From Lachnospiraceae bacterium (GTDB lineage Bacteria > Bacillota > Clostridia > Lachnospirales > Lachnospiraceae), in NCBI GenBank assembly GCA_017623215.1, contig JAGAPO010000016.1:1-48723 (forward strand): 48,723 bases of DNA, written 5' to 3'. A program made the translations under genes and the position numbers. The stretch's first letter is position 1, and every line of letters begins with the position of its first letter. The notes beneath the pieces were generated by a model. It saw only the letters and a list, made by a program, of their open reading frames with translations, did no database searches and was not told the DNA's origin. This document shows positions 36,812-46,951 of this stretch, one piece after another.

Positions 36812-37858
36812 TTAATTCTTTGCATACATATCCCGGTATTCCGTCGGGGAATATCCTACATATTTCTTAAAAACAGTCGAGAAATACCCAAGGTAATTAT
36901 ATCCAACCATCGTTCCAACCTCGGAAATGCTGTATTTGCCTTCCTTCAGCAATTCGCTGGCTTTCTCCATTCGCATTCTCAAAATATAGTCGGACAGCGT
37001 CTCCCCTGTCTTTTTCTTGAACATTCGGCACAGATAGGATGTACTCATATTATACTTCTGTGCAAGTTCAAAGGTATTGCATTCCTCGCTGATGTGATTC
37101 TGAATGTAGTTCTTAATTCGCTCAACCGCATATTCCTGCTGAGCCTTCTCCTGCTTTTCCAGACCGTCCACCAAAGCCAATAGCATATCAAGAACACAGC
37201 GGCATAAGGCCTGATAATCCTCCTGCTCCCTCAGCAGCAGAATATTGAACTTTCCCTCCGTAATATCCCATGGATCCCTTTTCCGTTCCTTATAATCTCT
37301 TGCAATTCTCGAACAGAATTTTGTCAGAATCGCCCGCAGTTCATCCACCGGCAGATAGGCAATCCTCTTCATGTAGCCATACAGCCGTTCTTCGATTTCC
37401 TCTTTTTTCCTTGCTTCAATATCCATCACGAACTGCCGGTATCCGCTGATCAGCCCCTCGTCATTCTCCTGGGCGCCATTCTCCTTATCCAGCTCTTCCT
37501 TCAATTTGCAAAGCACCCTTGCCAGCATCTCTTCATCAATCGGCTTTACCAGATACTCCTTGCAGCCATATGCAAGCGCTTCCTTCGCATAATCGAATTC
37601 TTTATACCCGCTTAGGATCACAATCTTAATTCCGGGCTTCTCCGCGCTGACATTCCTCGCAAGCTCCAGGCCGCTCATCTGTTCCATCATAATATCGGTT
37701 AAGATAACATCACAGGTATTTGTCCTCAGCCATTCATACGCATCTAATCCGTCCTCAAATACTCCCGCGACTTCAAAGCCCATTCCCTCCCAGTCCACAC
37801 AGCAGGATAAGCCCTTCCGCGCTATTACTTCATCCTCTACAATAATGATTCGGTACAT
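36812..37858 (-). CDS. AraC-type response regulator, YesN-like
   Basis: A 348-residue regulator. The receiver domain (1-120) begins MYRIIIVEDE, with phosphorylated D55 in ILTDIMM and the conserved Lys in YLVKPID. A variable middle region (about 125-240) is followed by an AraC double helix-turn-helix (about 245-345): FELAQKYNMSTSYLCRMFKKKTGETLSDYI and YNYLGYFSTVFKKYVGYSPTEYR. I choose the ATG at 37856-37858 because GGAG lies six bases upstream; ATGs at 37870 and 37912 are possible. It probably activates the neighbouring carbohydrate operon. Confidence 0.92.
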   Translation of the reverse strand: MYRIIIVEDEVIARKGLSCCVDWEGMGFEVAGVFEDGLDAYEWLRTNTCDVILTDIMMEQMSGLELARNVSAEKPGIKIVILSGYKEFDYAKEALAYGCKEYLVKPIDEEMLARVLCKLKEELDKENGAQENDEGLISGYRQFVMDIEARKKEEIEERLYGYMKRIAYLPVDELRAILTKFCSRIARDYKERKRDPWDITEGKFNILLLREQEDYQALCRCVLDMLLALVDGLEKQEKAQQEYAVERIKNYIQNHISEECNTFELAQKYNMSTSYLCRMFKKKTGETLSDYILRMRMEKASELLKEGKYSISEVGTMVGYNYLGYFSTVFKKYVGYSPTEYRDMYAKN

Positions 37859-38223
37859 GCCATTCTCCATTCCGCGTAATGATCCATATTGCTGCATTCC
37901 ATTTTGGCTCATAATTATATCATCTCTATTATACTCCTTTTCCTACCTCGAGACAGTTATAAAACTTTGACTTGCTTCTAATATTTTGAACTTCTTTTGT
38001 GTCAGGACCCAGGCAGGGAGTACAGAGATACTAAAAACAGCTGGATCTTCTTCCATTGTATTCCAATTCACATACAGGACAAGGCTGCTCACGCGGCACG
38101 CATCACACTATGATGCGCGTCAGTGCGCAGCCTGCCTGAAGAAGATTTCCAATAGACAGTTGTTTTTCTTATACAAACCGCTTACAGCAACATTGATTCC
38201 GTCGTCAATTACATCATATCCTT
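37859..38223. other. Gap between response regulator and beta-helix genes
   Basis: No gene seen. An imperfect long hairpin at 38083-38132 (GGCTGC/GCAGCC outside, CGCATC/GATGCG inside) may end the carbohydrate operon. A TATAAT on the minus strand about 75 bases before the regulator start has no good -35. Confidence 0.45.
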
Positions 38224-41200
38224 TTATAGATACCGATATTTCGGGCTGTTCGTCCCCTGTGCCGCCTCAAAGAATTCCTCTCCCTTCGGAAGCACATCCT
38301 CCGCCTCGGAATTCTCCTCCCGGTTATCCGCAAACAGGACTCCTTCGCATTCCGGGCCAAGATTGCATACGATCGCCTTCTCCGCATCCGATATCAGATT
38401 GCCCTGCACCGTCAGTCCGACATAATCGCCAGGTTTATTGCCGCCGATCAGATAAATGTAGAACCCATCCTCCAGCGTATTGCCGCGGACCAGCAGACAG
38501 AGCTGCGTGTTCCATCTGGGACCGGAGCATTCAATATGAATCTTGCACGTCGTCTTGTAGCGCATACTAACCGGCGCCCACCCATGATGGTGCAGGAAAT
38601 TCGCATCCCTAAGCCGGTTCTTCTCAACGGAAAGATACCACTGCGGATTGGTCGTTCCATAGTACGGCCTTGCTCTCAGCGAAATACCTCTTACCTTCTC
38701 GAACTCATTGCGCGCTATGATCGAATTGAGCTGCGTTCCGTAGAACTGGAAATCGCCTCCGTTATACAGACGGTTATTCACGACGATCACATTGGAACGC
38801 GGATCCAGAATATATATCTTGCTGTCCTTTGCCGCGGGTGCAATCGCGAACGGACTGTCGATCGTAATTCGCATCCCCTCATTCGCTATAATGCGGCGCA
38901 TCTGCCCTTCCCCCGGACCTTCGAAAATAACCAGCTGCGTTCCAATCAGAGTTCCTGCCTCGAACGGGAACGGAACCTCATATTCATAGCCCGACTCATC
39001 CGCCGCGCAGACGTAATACTGATCCGAATGCTCCAGATATCCGCTTCCGTCCGTCGTCATCAGCTCTCGGTTATTGTGGTTGCTGTCGTGCAGATAATTA
39101 TGAGCAAAATAAATATTGTCTCCCGCAAGCATACTCCTCGTCGTCTCGCAATATTCAATCAGCACTCGCTCCGACCGATTGGTCCTCAGTCCCGCATTGT
39201 TGCGATTACGCGCAATATATACATTCTTACAATGGCTGGCGCTTATTCCGCAGCTCTCAATGTCAATATTAATATCATTGTCATAGATCTGCAGATTATC
39301 CACGTGCTGCATACAGAATGTAACATGAGCGTTCTCATATTCCCAGTAATTCAATTCACGGTGTGCCAGGCTATAGGCCTGCCAGGGCTCCAATCCATTT
39401 CCCCGGGGATGCGCGTTTGTCGGACTGCCATTATAAGGTGTCATAAAAATGCGGCAGTCATGAAGGTAGATGTTCCTTGCACCCTTTCCCCTGCTGACAA
39501 ACAGCGGGCCAAGTCTCGTACCCGAGAAATCAATTCCCGATATCTCCGCATTGCTCTTCATCCAAATTGCATAATCCGGCAGCTCGCCGGTATCCCAGTT
39601 ATACGGATACCAGATAATCTTGCTCTTGATAATTCCCTCGCCCTTCAGATGTACATTCTCCGGAATCGAGATCGGATGTGTCAGCATATAGGTCCCGCGC
39701 GGAACCAGCACGATACCACCGCCGTTCGCCTCCGCTGCGCGAAGCGCAGCAATCACTCCCGGGGTATCGTTATGCCAGCAGCCGATTCCCTTCGCTCCAT
39801 AATCCCTGATATCAAATACCTCGGTCGGCCAATTCTCCCTCGGACCTGGTCCAACTATAATCCGCTTCGGCACAGACCAGCAACGTCCATCTCCATATCC
39901 ATTCTGTACCGTTACCTCATACTCGCCATACACCGCATCGTTTGGAACAGGGAATTCCGCCATGTTATCCGGTTCGGTCCGCACCGCAGCAAGCACATAT
40001 TCCCGCTCTCCATTCTTCAGACACAGGCGCGGTTCGGCAGGCGAATTCTCACGGCAGATATTCTCGCCGCTCACGCGAATCGTTCCGCCGGGCGTCACCG
40101 TATCGCCCTCATCCCCCAGGACGAAATGAATCCGCGGCAGATTCAGATAGGCCGTCTCCTCCGTACCGTCCGCAAGCTGCACACATACTGCATAGATCCC
40201 ATCCGCCGCGCCGTCCGGCATACGAAACTTAACCAGGGAAGCCGTCTTTTGAATGATGGAGCACTCCGCTTTCGCAGCTGATTCTGTCTTCATAGCCGTC
40301 TCCGCTTCCACAGCCGCCCAGCGTACATTTTCTTCCTTCCCGCATATAAAATCATACCCGGAAACCGGGAAATACGACACCTCTCCATCCGCAGCATCCG
40401 CAATCCGCGCCGCCGTAATCTTCTCCGCACAGCTTCCGATATCACCGCCGAACAGCGTCACAATATCCCCCGCAGACTGCCAGGTGTTTCCCGTGTAAAG
40501 AATACGGCCTGTTCTCTCCGCAGTCTTCGTGTTCTCTTCCGGCACAGCCACAGCTCTTTGATCTCTGCTACTCTTTGCAGGCTCCTCAGGATTCTCCACC
40601 GGAAGGACACAATGCATCCCGTTCTCGTAGTCATATTTAAAATCCTCCGGTGCCGGCTGATCCCACAGACCGCCGATGAGATTATCATATGCTCCTCCAA
40701 GCACATCCTCTAACTCGTATACCGTCAGATCATCCAGCCACACCGCCGTCTCATCCGTCATAAAGCCAATACCGCCAACCGGGCAGATGGCAAGATCCTC
40801 ATCCGTATACGAAAGGACTTCTTCTCCATCCCATAATACCGTAATCCGATTATCAAACGCTTCAATCCGCAGATTATGCCAGGTTCCGGGATCCTGCAGA
40901 TACAGGAATTCCTTTTTTTCCAGGATTTCATCCGAAGTCTGGGCGGTAAACACCTTACGAAGGGAAAGCATATTACCGTCCGTCAGATAGATCCCATAGT
41001 GGCTCACTCCGTAGAAATCCATCTCCCGATGTCTGACATACGCCGCGAACGTATTGGATTCTTCCAGGCTGCAGCTCTCGTCAAACCGAAGATTCAGAGA
41101 GAACGCATAATCCGCCCAGTGCTTGCTTCCCGCAAAATGGCTCCCGCTCATATGATCTTTCAACCACGCGTAAGTCGGTTTCCCATCCGCTCCTACGGTC

Positions 41201-41913
41201 GGCAGAATATTCGCCGCCCGAATTCCGCTGAAGGAATAACGCCCTTCCGGATATGCGTTCAGCTTTCCATATTCAAAATCCTCCAGAAACAGCACGTTAT
41301 CGGATACCTCCCGAACAACTCTTCCTTGCTCCCGGTTCTCCGGCCTCCGATTTATAACCTGCATGGACAATCCATCCAGAACCATCTCCGCCATCTGCGT
41401 AATCTTACTGGAGTACGCCCCGATTCCTGCAAGCAGCCTGCTTCCAATCTCGACGGTTCCGCTCGTCAGGCGTTTCCACCCGTTCTCGTCTCCATACTGA
41501 TAATACGCAGTGAAGACATTGCCTACCATATGCAGACGCAGACGACAGGGAAGAACAATTCCGTCCGTCCATTGGTGGGTCATGAATTTGGTCCCGCTTC
41601 CCTTCACCGGACGCCAGGTTATTGCCAGATACGTCCTCCTCACAAGCAGGAATACATTTGCTGCGTCATCCGCCGCCTCGCCTCGAATCATAATACCGGT
41701 CGAGGCATGGTTCTCTGTGCTCTCTAAGCCCCGTACCGTTACCTCGATATCAAAGCTGCTGCGTTCCTCATACGGATACTCGAATTCATCATATACGAAT
41801 GTTACACTGTCACTGTTCCAGAAATTGTCCACTCCGTTGGTGACGATAGTATAACGGCCATCCTCCTGTGTTACCCGGGACACAATATCCTTTTTGCTGT
41901 TATAAACTTTCAT
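38224..41913 (-). CDS. Large parallel beta-helix protein, pectate-lyase-3-like
   Basis: A 1,229-residue protein. Two beta-sandwich (concanavalin/laminin-G-like) regions lie at about 1-190 and 210-400, then a less certain Ig-like region (about 590-690), then a right-handed beta-helix from about 697 to 1200. The helix opens with VFDIRDYGAKGIGCWHND, the Pectate_lyase_3 signature. It probably acts on a polysaccharide or oligosaccharide; lyase versus hydrolase cannot be decided. No signal peptide or anchor is seen. I choose the ATG at 41911-41913 (GGAG six bases upstream); an ATG at 41925 or TTG at 41991 is possible. It is the last gene of the operon. Confidence 0.78.
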   Translation of the reverse strand: MKVYNSKKDIVSRVTQEDGRYTIVTNGVDNFWNSDSVTFVYDEFEYPYEERSSFDIEVTVRGLESTENHASTGIMIRGEAADDAANVFLLVRRTYLAITWRPVKGSGTKFMTHQWTDGIVLPCRLRLHMVGNVFTAYYQYGDENGWKRLTSGTVEIGSRLLAGIGAYSSKITQMAEMVLDGLSMQVINRRPENREQGRVVREVSDNVLFLEDFEYGKLNAYPEGRYSFSGIRAANILPTVGADGKPTYAWLKDHMSGSHFAGSKHWADYAFSLNLRFDESCSLEESNTFAAYVRHREMDFYGVSHYGIYLTDGNMLSLRKVFTAQTSDEILEKKEFLYLQDPGTWHNLRIEAFDNRITVLWDGEEVLSYTDEDLAICPVGGIGFMTDETAVWLDDLTVYELEDVLGGAYDNLIGGLWDQPAPEDFKYDYENGMHCVLPVENPEEPAKSSRDQRAVAVPEENTKTAERTGRILYTGNTWQSAGDIVTLFGGDIGSCAEKITAARIADAADGEVSYFPVSGYDFICGKEENVRWAAVEAETAMKTESAAKAECSIIQKTASLVKFRMPDGAADGIYAVCVQLADGTEETAYLNLPRIHFVLGDEGDTVTPGGTIRVSGENICRENSPAEPRLCLKNGEREYVLAAVRTEPDNMAEFPVPNDAVYGEYEVTVQNGYGDGRCWSVPKRIIVGPGPRENWPTEVFDIRDYGAKGIGCWHNDTPGVIAALRAAEANGGGIVLVPRGTYMLTHPISIPENVHLKGEGIIKSKIIWYPYNWDTGELPDYAIWMKSNAEISGIDFSGTRLGPLFVSRGKGARNIYLHDCRIFMTPYNGSPTNAHPRGNGLEPWQAYSLAHRELNYWEYENAHVTFCMQHVDNLQIYDNDINIDIESCGISASHCKNVYIARNRNNAGLRTNRSERVLIEYCETTRSMLAGDNIYFAHNYLHDSNHNNRELMTTDGSGYLEHSDQYYVCAADESGYEYEVPFPFEAGTLIGTQLVIFEGPGEGQMRRIIANEGMRITIDSPFAIAPAAKDSKIYILDPRSNVIVVNNRLYNGGDFQFYGTQLNSIIARNEFEKVRGISLRARPYYGTTNPQWYLSVEKNRLRDANFLHHHGWAPVSMRYKTTCKIHIECSGPRWNTQLCLLVRGNTLEDGFYIYLIGGNKPGDYVGLTVQGNLISDAEKAIVCNLGPECEGVLFADNREENSEAEDVLPKGEEFFEAAQGTNSPKYRYL

Positions 41914-42011
41914 CTTACTCTCCATTCCGTCCAGAAACTCGCGAATTCCCTGTCGCCAGGCACAAAGTTTGCTGCTTTTAAGCAAGTCCAATCAGAAAAA
42001 TTCTTTTCCCA

Positions 42012-43028
42012 TCAGCCCTTAATTCCGGACCGATCCATGCTTTCCACAAAGAACTTCTGGCATATGATAAACAGAATCATAAGCGGTCCAACCACCATGA
42101 CCAGGCAGGCCATTATTTCCGCCTGCGAACCCATAACTCCATACAGACCGAATACCGAGCTGCGCTCTACTATGGAGGAACTCAGAATATCCACGTAGAT
42201 CATCAGCGGCTGCGCTTCCGTAGAATTTAAGAACATTCCGGAGATTACCGTGTCATTCCAGTAATTGATCATGGAAAGCAGGAATACGGTTACAAAGACC
42301 GGCTTTGCATTCGGAGCGATAATCCGAAGATAGATTCCGAGCCGGGTGCACCCGTCCACCTTGCCTGCATCCTCCAGATCCTTTGGCATCCCTTTAAAGA
42401 ACTGGCGGAACAGGAAGATATAGAGTCCGGAGTATAAGCCGACACCAAATGCTGCCGGAACATAATATACCCAATTCGTATTCAGCAGATTGAATACGAG
42501 GGGCTTCCCCGTAATCTTACCGATAAGCGTTCCAAGGCCGAAAAAGTCAAACTCCTGGTATTCCAGATACAGCGGAATCTGGGCCGTCTGAATCGGAACA
42601 ATAATTGTCAGAATGACAAGTGCGAATAGCAGGCCGTTGCCTTTGAACCGATACCTTGCCTGCCCATACGCTGCAAGCGGGCATACAATCAAAGATAAGC
42701 CTGTGCTGATCAATGCTGCGGATAACGTTATTTTTAAATGTTTAAAATAATCAAAATAGCTCTCAACCGCATTCGTAAAATTCATAAAGGTAGGATTCTT
42801 TGGGATCCACGTCATTGTCTCGTTATACAGATCCATCGGATTGCTGAACGCCTGCGCCAGCATCGTCAGAACCGGATAGATCATCAGGTAACTGATTCCA
42901 ATCAGGATCAGATACCGGCAACATGACAGAAAAATCTTCCCGAATCCTTCCGCAATACGCTTTACAGGGACTTTGGCTATTTTTTTACTTGCAGTCTGTC
43001 TCCATCCTAATTCCATCATAATCTCCAT
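42012..43028 (-). CDS. Carbohydrate ABC transporter permease, MalG-like
   Basis: Inner-membrane permease of a CUT1-type importer with six predicted helices. It is 338 residues from the chosen start. The EAA loop that contacts the ATPase reads EDAGKVDGCTRLGIYLRIIAPNAKP, in the usual place before the last two helices. The C-terminus (FVESMDRSGIKG) matches the MalG/UgpE group. The start at ATG 43026-43028 is close to AAGAAAGGG; ATGs three and four codons later fit GGAG spacing and may be used instead. It starts eight bases after the MalF-like gene. Confidence 0.92.
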   Translation of the reverse strand: MEIMMELGWRQTASKKIAKVPVKRIAEGFGKIFLSCCRYLILIGISYLMIYPVLTMLAQAFSNPMDLYNETMTWIPKNPTFMNFTNAVESYFDYFKHLKITLSAALISTGLSLIVCPLAAYGQARYRFKGNGLLFALVILTIIVPIQTAQIPLYLEYQEFDFFGLGTLIGKITGKPLVFNLLNTNWVYYVPAAFGVGLYSGLYIFLFRQFFKGMPKDLEDAGKVDGCTRLGIYLRIIAPNAKPVFVTVFLLSMINYWNDTVISGMFLNSTEAQPLMIYVDILSSSIVERSSVFGLYGVMGSQAEIMACLVMVVGPLMILFIICQKFFVESMDRSGIKG

Positions 43029-43036
43029 TCCCTTTC

Positions 43037-43945
43037 TTAATCCAAGTAGATCGTCTTTTTCGAAACTACATAGTAGACAACGAACACATAGAGGAATACC
43101 ACCAGCGTATATAACCATGTCTGTGCACTTGCATAATGGACCTGTGTTCTCATATTTTCCTCAACCATCTCAATCATGGAAGAACCATTGAAGGCTCGGA
43201 TGATCGTATAGATCAGACACAGCAGCATCGTCGGTGAAAGCAGCGGGAAGGTAATCTTCCAGAAGGTCTCCCACTGTGTCGCCCCCTCAATCTTGCTTAC
43301 TTCATACAGATAGCTCGGAATTGCCTGAAGACCGATGATGAACAGGACAATCTGAATTCCCGAGCTCCACGCAAGGTCAAACAGACTGTTGGCACCGCTT
43401 CGAACCAGGCCCATCACGTCATCCGGAAGTCCAAAGCTGCTGATCAGCTCATTCAGAAAACGGGTTGCCCCGTCTCCCACCGCGACAAAGGCATTCGTCG
43501 TTGCCGCTAAGTCGCTCTCCATGCCTCCTTTCTTTTCCAGCAGGGTGAATACCACGCTCGTACCAAAGATAACCGGAAGGAACATGATACAGCGGAATAA
43601 TAGCCGTCCGGTGAACTTTCCGTTCAGTAAGAGCGCAAGGAACATACTGAAAAAAGTTGTAAGTAATATACTCCACCAGCTATCCGTAAGACTCCCAATC
43701 AGCGCTTTTACAAACGAAGCGTCGGAGAACAACGCATACTTGTAATTGTCCCAGCCGATCGGAGTCAGCTCAATTCCTCCGCCCCCAACCGTTATTCTGT
43801 TGAAGGAATAGACGATCGACGTCGCCATCGGTTTAATGAACAGGAAGATTACCCCGATCAGAAACGGGAGATTGAACAAATAGCCTGTAATATCGTCTTT
43901 TGTAAAGAAGCGGTCACGCTTCCTGTCTTTTCTTTTACCCTTCAT
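43037..43945 (-). CDS. Carbohydrate ABC transporter permease, MalF-like
   Basis: Partner permease of the preceding gene. It has 302 residues and six helices, with a basic cytoplasmic N-terminus. The EAA loop is EVSKIEGATQWETFWKITFPLLSP. The N-terminal helix region ITGYLFNLPFLIGVIFLFIKPM is typical of MalF/UgpA. Good GGAGG site before the ATG. It follows the DUF5696-like gene by 20 bases. The substrate is unknown. Confidence 0.92.
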   Translation of the reverse strand: MKGKRKDRKRDRFFTKDDITGYLFNLPFLIGVIFLFIKPMATSIVYSFNRITVGGGGIELTPIGWDNYKYALFSDASFVKALIGSLTDSWWSILLTTFFSMFLALLLNGKFTGRLLFRCIMFLPVIFGTSVVFTLLEKKGGMESDLAATTNAFVAVGDGATRFLNELISSFGLPDDVMGLVRSGANSLFDLAWSSGIQIVLFIIGLQAIPSYLYEVSKIEGATQWETFWKITFPLLSPTMLLCLIYTIIRAFNGSSMIEMVEENMRTQVHYASAQTWLYTLVVFLYVFVVYYVVSKKTIYLD

Positions 43946-43965
43946 CTCTATCCTCCGTTCTGCCG

Positions 43966-46302
43966 CTATTCTACCGCCGTATACCCTTTCGCCGGGATCA
44001 AAAGCTCTCCGTCACAGTAGTCTGTCTTCGAATAATTTACATAGATCCGGATTCCGCTTTCATAGACGGTCTCATAGACATCCTCTGCCAGCTTCTCATG
44101 GTCGATGATTCTCTGACCGGCCGTCTTTTCCCGAATCTCCTCGCTTTCCTGATACTGGGCAATTGCTGTCTCGATCCAGTAATCGTATCCGCTCGCCGTC
44201 AACGTATTATATTCCGTTCCAACCAGCTCTCTGGCCTCCTCCGCCATCCAGGTATAGCTTATGTTGCAGCCGGTCTCCAACGACTTTAAGAACCGATAAT
44301 GATAATCCGAACCCATATTAAAGGACGGCGCTCCCATTGCCACGCTGCCGCTTAACACCATCTGGTAGAACGGAACACTTTCATCCGTAATGTCATAATT
44401 ACTGTACTCAAAGGAAACCTCCCGGATGATATCCGTATAGGCGAGTGTATAAGCATTGCCCCCTTCTACCATCACATAATCGAACTTATCCGCAGCCGAT
44501 GCAAGCGCGCTCTGCCAAAGGGAAAGGCTCTCCTGACGATAGCAAAGGGTATCCTCATCATAATCGGAGTACAGTAAGCTTCCAATCGAGGCCGCTGAAT
44601 AGTTGGTAATTCCGTTCTTAAGCGCCGAGGCAAAATATTCCTCGGTGATATCCCTAATCCGCAGCGGCTTAATCAGATTCCAGCGGGTCTGCTCCCTCGC
44701 TTCTCCGAGATTCAGGCTGTACAGATACTGGTACGCATATTTCTCATAGAAGGAAAGCACCGCGTCTCCATTCATCTCATAACCGTTACCGTCCTCATAC
44801 AGGTTAATCGGATCCGATTCCAGGAACAGAATCACGCCTTCCTGCTCTAAGTATTCCGTCATCTTCTCGAAGTCTTTTTTCCCTCCGAGCGCGCTCTCCG
44901 GCTTAAAATTATTCATCGGTTCCGCATTCAGTCCGCCGTCCAGCGCCCCGATATAGTTAATGATAATATTCTCGACGCCGTCTGCTTTCAGCTGCTTGAC
45001 AATATCAATCACGTTCTGATAGGTCGTAAGCGGTGTTACCACATTCTGCATAATACCCATCACATATTTCTCAATACTGACCGCACCGTACAGGTTCAGC
45101 ACCATATACGAATCTTTTGCAAGCTCAGAGGTCTTGATCTCTCCCTGTTCAAGCAGCCATTCCCGATAGGCATTCGCCATTCCGGCATAATCTGCTTCTT
45201 CGCCCTCCAGCATAATATATTCCACTCGGTAAGGCTCCTCAAGCAGCGGTTCGCTATACACTCCGACCATTGATCTTCCGGAACCGTTGGTCTGATAGGT
45301 ACGATACAGCAGGGAGGAATACGCCTGATTATAGGTACTCAGCTTTCCGCTTGGAAGCGCTGTGATCTGCCCGAGTGCATCTCCCGAGGTAATGATGGCA
45401 AAGAGTGCGTTCTCGTTCGTCTTCAGTCCGAACACCGGCATATGAATCTGCTCCGACTGCGTGACTACCACCTCTCCCGGAGCAACCGGATCCGTTCCAT
45501 ATACCGGTTTGCTATATTGAGCGAACCGATTCTTTCCGTTATTATAATAGATCAGGGCACCGGAGCCGTCCGGTATCAGCAGATACCCCTCATCCTCCTG
45601 ACCGCCCGCGCCAAAGAAGGGGAGCACATCAACGCTCAACAGCAGATATCGCTCCGCCCAGAGTTCTTCAATCTCCTCCGTAACAACCTCTGCTGCAAAG
45701 ACACTCTCTTCGATGGTATATTCCACCGGTATCCGAATTCCGACCTTGGGAAATGAGTAGACGAATCGAATTCCGTTCTCAATCAGCTCATAATCCAATC
45801 CCCCGAGCTCCACACAGTCATTACTGCTATCAATCGTGGATTTCGCATACGCGGTGGATCCGGTGGTGGAATATAGATTTCGTCCCACAACGGGCACGGA
45901 AAGTGTTGTAATGTTAATCTGCGCTTTCAGACGGCTCTTTTGCGGTGCTACCGTATCCTCTTCTTTATCCTGCGGATTCGAATACCAGATCACGTGCTTC
46001 GTCTTCTCTTCTACCGCAAGTTCCCCGTTCGTCGTATCCGCGTACAAGATCAGGCTGTCATTCTCCGCAATCACCCGAAAGCCGGCCTCTCCATAATTCC
46101 GGTTCTTATCCTGCGCAATCGGAGACTTATCCTGCGCCGTGACCTCCTGACTCGCCGCGAGCGCCTTGTCCGACAGATACATACTGACCGCCAGATATCC
46201 GATTGCTATCATCAGCAGAGCAGTCAAAGCAATGCTGATATTCCGCCTGACTTTATTTTCATTTTGTTTGTATTTGTGCCACAGGCTTGTTAATTTCTTC
46301 AT
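43966..46302 (-). CDS. DUF5696-like membrane-anchored surface protein
   Basis: A 778-residue protein anchored by an N-terminal helix (about 20-43) with the rest outside. The first part (about 70-380) looks beta-rich, like an N-terminal sandwich of glycoside hydrolases. The second (about 400-740) has alternating helices and strands typical of a barrel (ADGVENIIINYIGALDGGL, GVILFLESDPINLYEDGNGY, FDYVMVEGGNAYTLAYTDII). I link it to DUF5696 proteins found next to ABC permeases in Paenibacillus, from memory of context. No catalytic pair is assigned. It follows the YIP1 gene by 13 bases, with AAGGAGG. Confidence 0.68.
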   Translation of the reverse strand: MKKLTSLWHKYKQNENKVRRNISIALTALLMIAIGYLAVSMYLSDKALAASQEVTAQDKSPIAQDKNRNYGEAGFRVIAENDSLILYADTTNGELAVEEKTKHVIWYSNPQDKEEDTVAPQKSRLKAQINITTLSVPVVGRNLYSTTGSTAYAKSTIDSSNDCVELGGLDYELIENGIRFVYSFPKVGIRIPVEYTIEESVFAAEVVTEEIEELWAERYLLLSVDVLPFFGAGGQEDEGYLLIPDGSGALIYYNNGKNRFAQYSKPVYGTDPVAPGEVVVTQSEQIHMPVFGLKTNENALFAIITSGDALGQITALPSGKLSTYNQAYSSLLYRTYQTNGSGRSMVGVYSEPLLEEPYRVEYIMLEGEEADYAGMANAYREWLLEQGEIKTSELAKDSYMVLNLYGAVSIEKYVMGIMQNVVTPLTTYQNVIDIVKQLKADGVENIIINYIGALDGGLNAEPMNNFKPESALGGKKDFEKMTEYLEQEGVILFLESDPINLYEDGNGYEMNGDAVLSFYEKYAYQYLYSLNLGEAREQTRWNLIKPLRIRDITEEYFASALKNGITNYSAASIGSLLYSDYDEDTLCYRQESLSLWQSALASAADKFDYVMVEGGNAYTLAYTDIIREVSFEYSNYDITDESVPFYQMVLSGSVAMGAPSFNMGSDYHYRFLKSLETGCNISYTWMAEEARELVGTEYNTLTASGYDYWIETAIAQYQESEEIREKTAGQRIIDHEKLAEDVYETVYESGIRIYVNYSKTDYCDGELLIPAKGYTAVE

Positions 46303-46315
46303 CGCTTTGCCCTCC

Positions 46316-46951
46316 TTAACTGTATTTTATCTCAAAGATAACGGATACGATAAAGTAATACAACTGCCTGAACAGCATCACGGTAATCATCCCTAAGAAC
46401 AGGATGGCCACAATCCCCACCACAGTCAGAATCAGCGAGAATACCGTCTTTTTCCCGGAATAATCATGAATCTCGGACAGACCCACTGCAAACAGCAGCA
46501 GCGACCAGCACTTTACGACGATTGCCGGATAAGTAATGATTACGCTCTCATCAATCGTTAAAAAGCGGCTCAGAATAATGACAATCAGATTCATTAATAT
46601 CATCGGAAGGATCGCGCAGGCCGCTACGTAACAGATCTCGCGAAACTTTCCCTTGCCGTCGAGTAAGGTACAAAAGCACCAGTTCGCCGCAGTCACGATA
46701 AAGAATACAGCCACCAAAGTTACGGCGACTCTCGGCGCGCTCACCTTTTCCGCATTATATCCGTTCAGATCAAAATCCACAAATATGCGATACAGAATGT
46801 CCACCACAATATAGGCGGCGACCAAAAGAATGGTAACCGGAACGGAGTCCTTGTGATTCATCTTCATTTCCTGAAAGCCATCCTTAGGATGGAGCATCGT
46901 GTAAAATGGATACACATAGGGACTCATCGTCTGAAATCCGCTTCGTTTCAT
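46316..46951 (-). CDS. YIP1-family membrane protein
   Basis: A 211-residue protein with five or six predicted membrane helices and a short soluble N-terminus (YPFYTMLHPKDGFQEMK). The PFYTMLHPKDGFQEMKMNH opening and helical layout match bacterial YIP1-domain proteins, whose role is unknown. Its start overlaps the stop of the NHL/TPR gene by four bases (ATGA), so the two are coupled. No catalytic motif is seen. Confidence 0.75.
   Translation of the reverse strand: MKRSGFQTMSPYVYPFYTMLHPKDGFQEMKMNHKDSVPVTILLVAAYIVVDILYRIFVDFDLNGYNAEKVSAPRVAVTLVAVFFIVTAANWCFCTLLDGKGKFREICYVAACAILPMILMNLIVIILSRFLTIDESVIITYPAIVVKCWSLLLFAVGLSEIHDYSGKKTVFSLILTVVGIVAILFLGMITVMLFRQLYYFIVSVIFEIKYS

Noticed and set aside
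38536..40281. Long plus-strand frame (581 residues) opposite the beta-helix gene
   Set aside because: It is arginine- and isoleucine-rich as expected of an antisense shadow, with no good start site.
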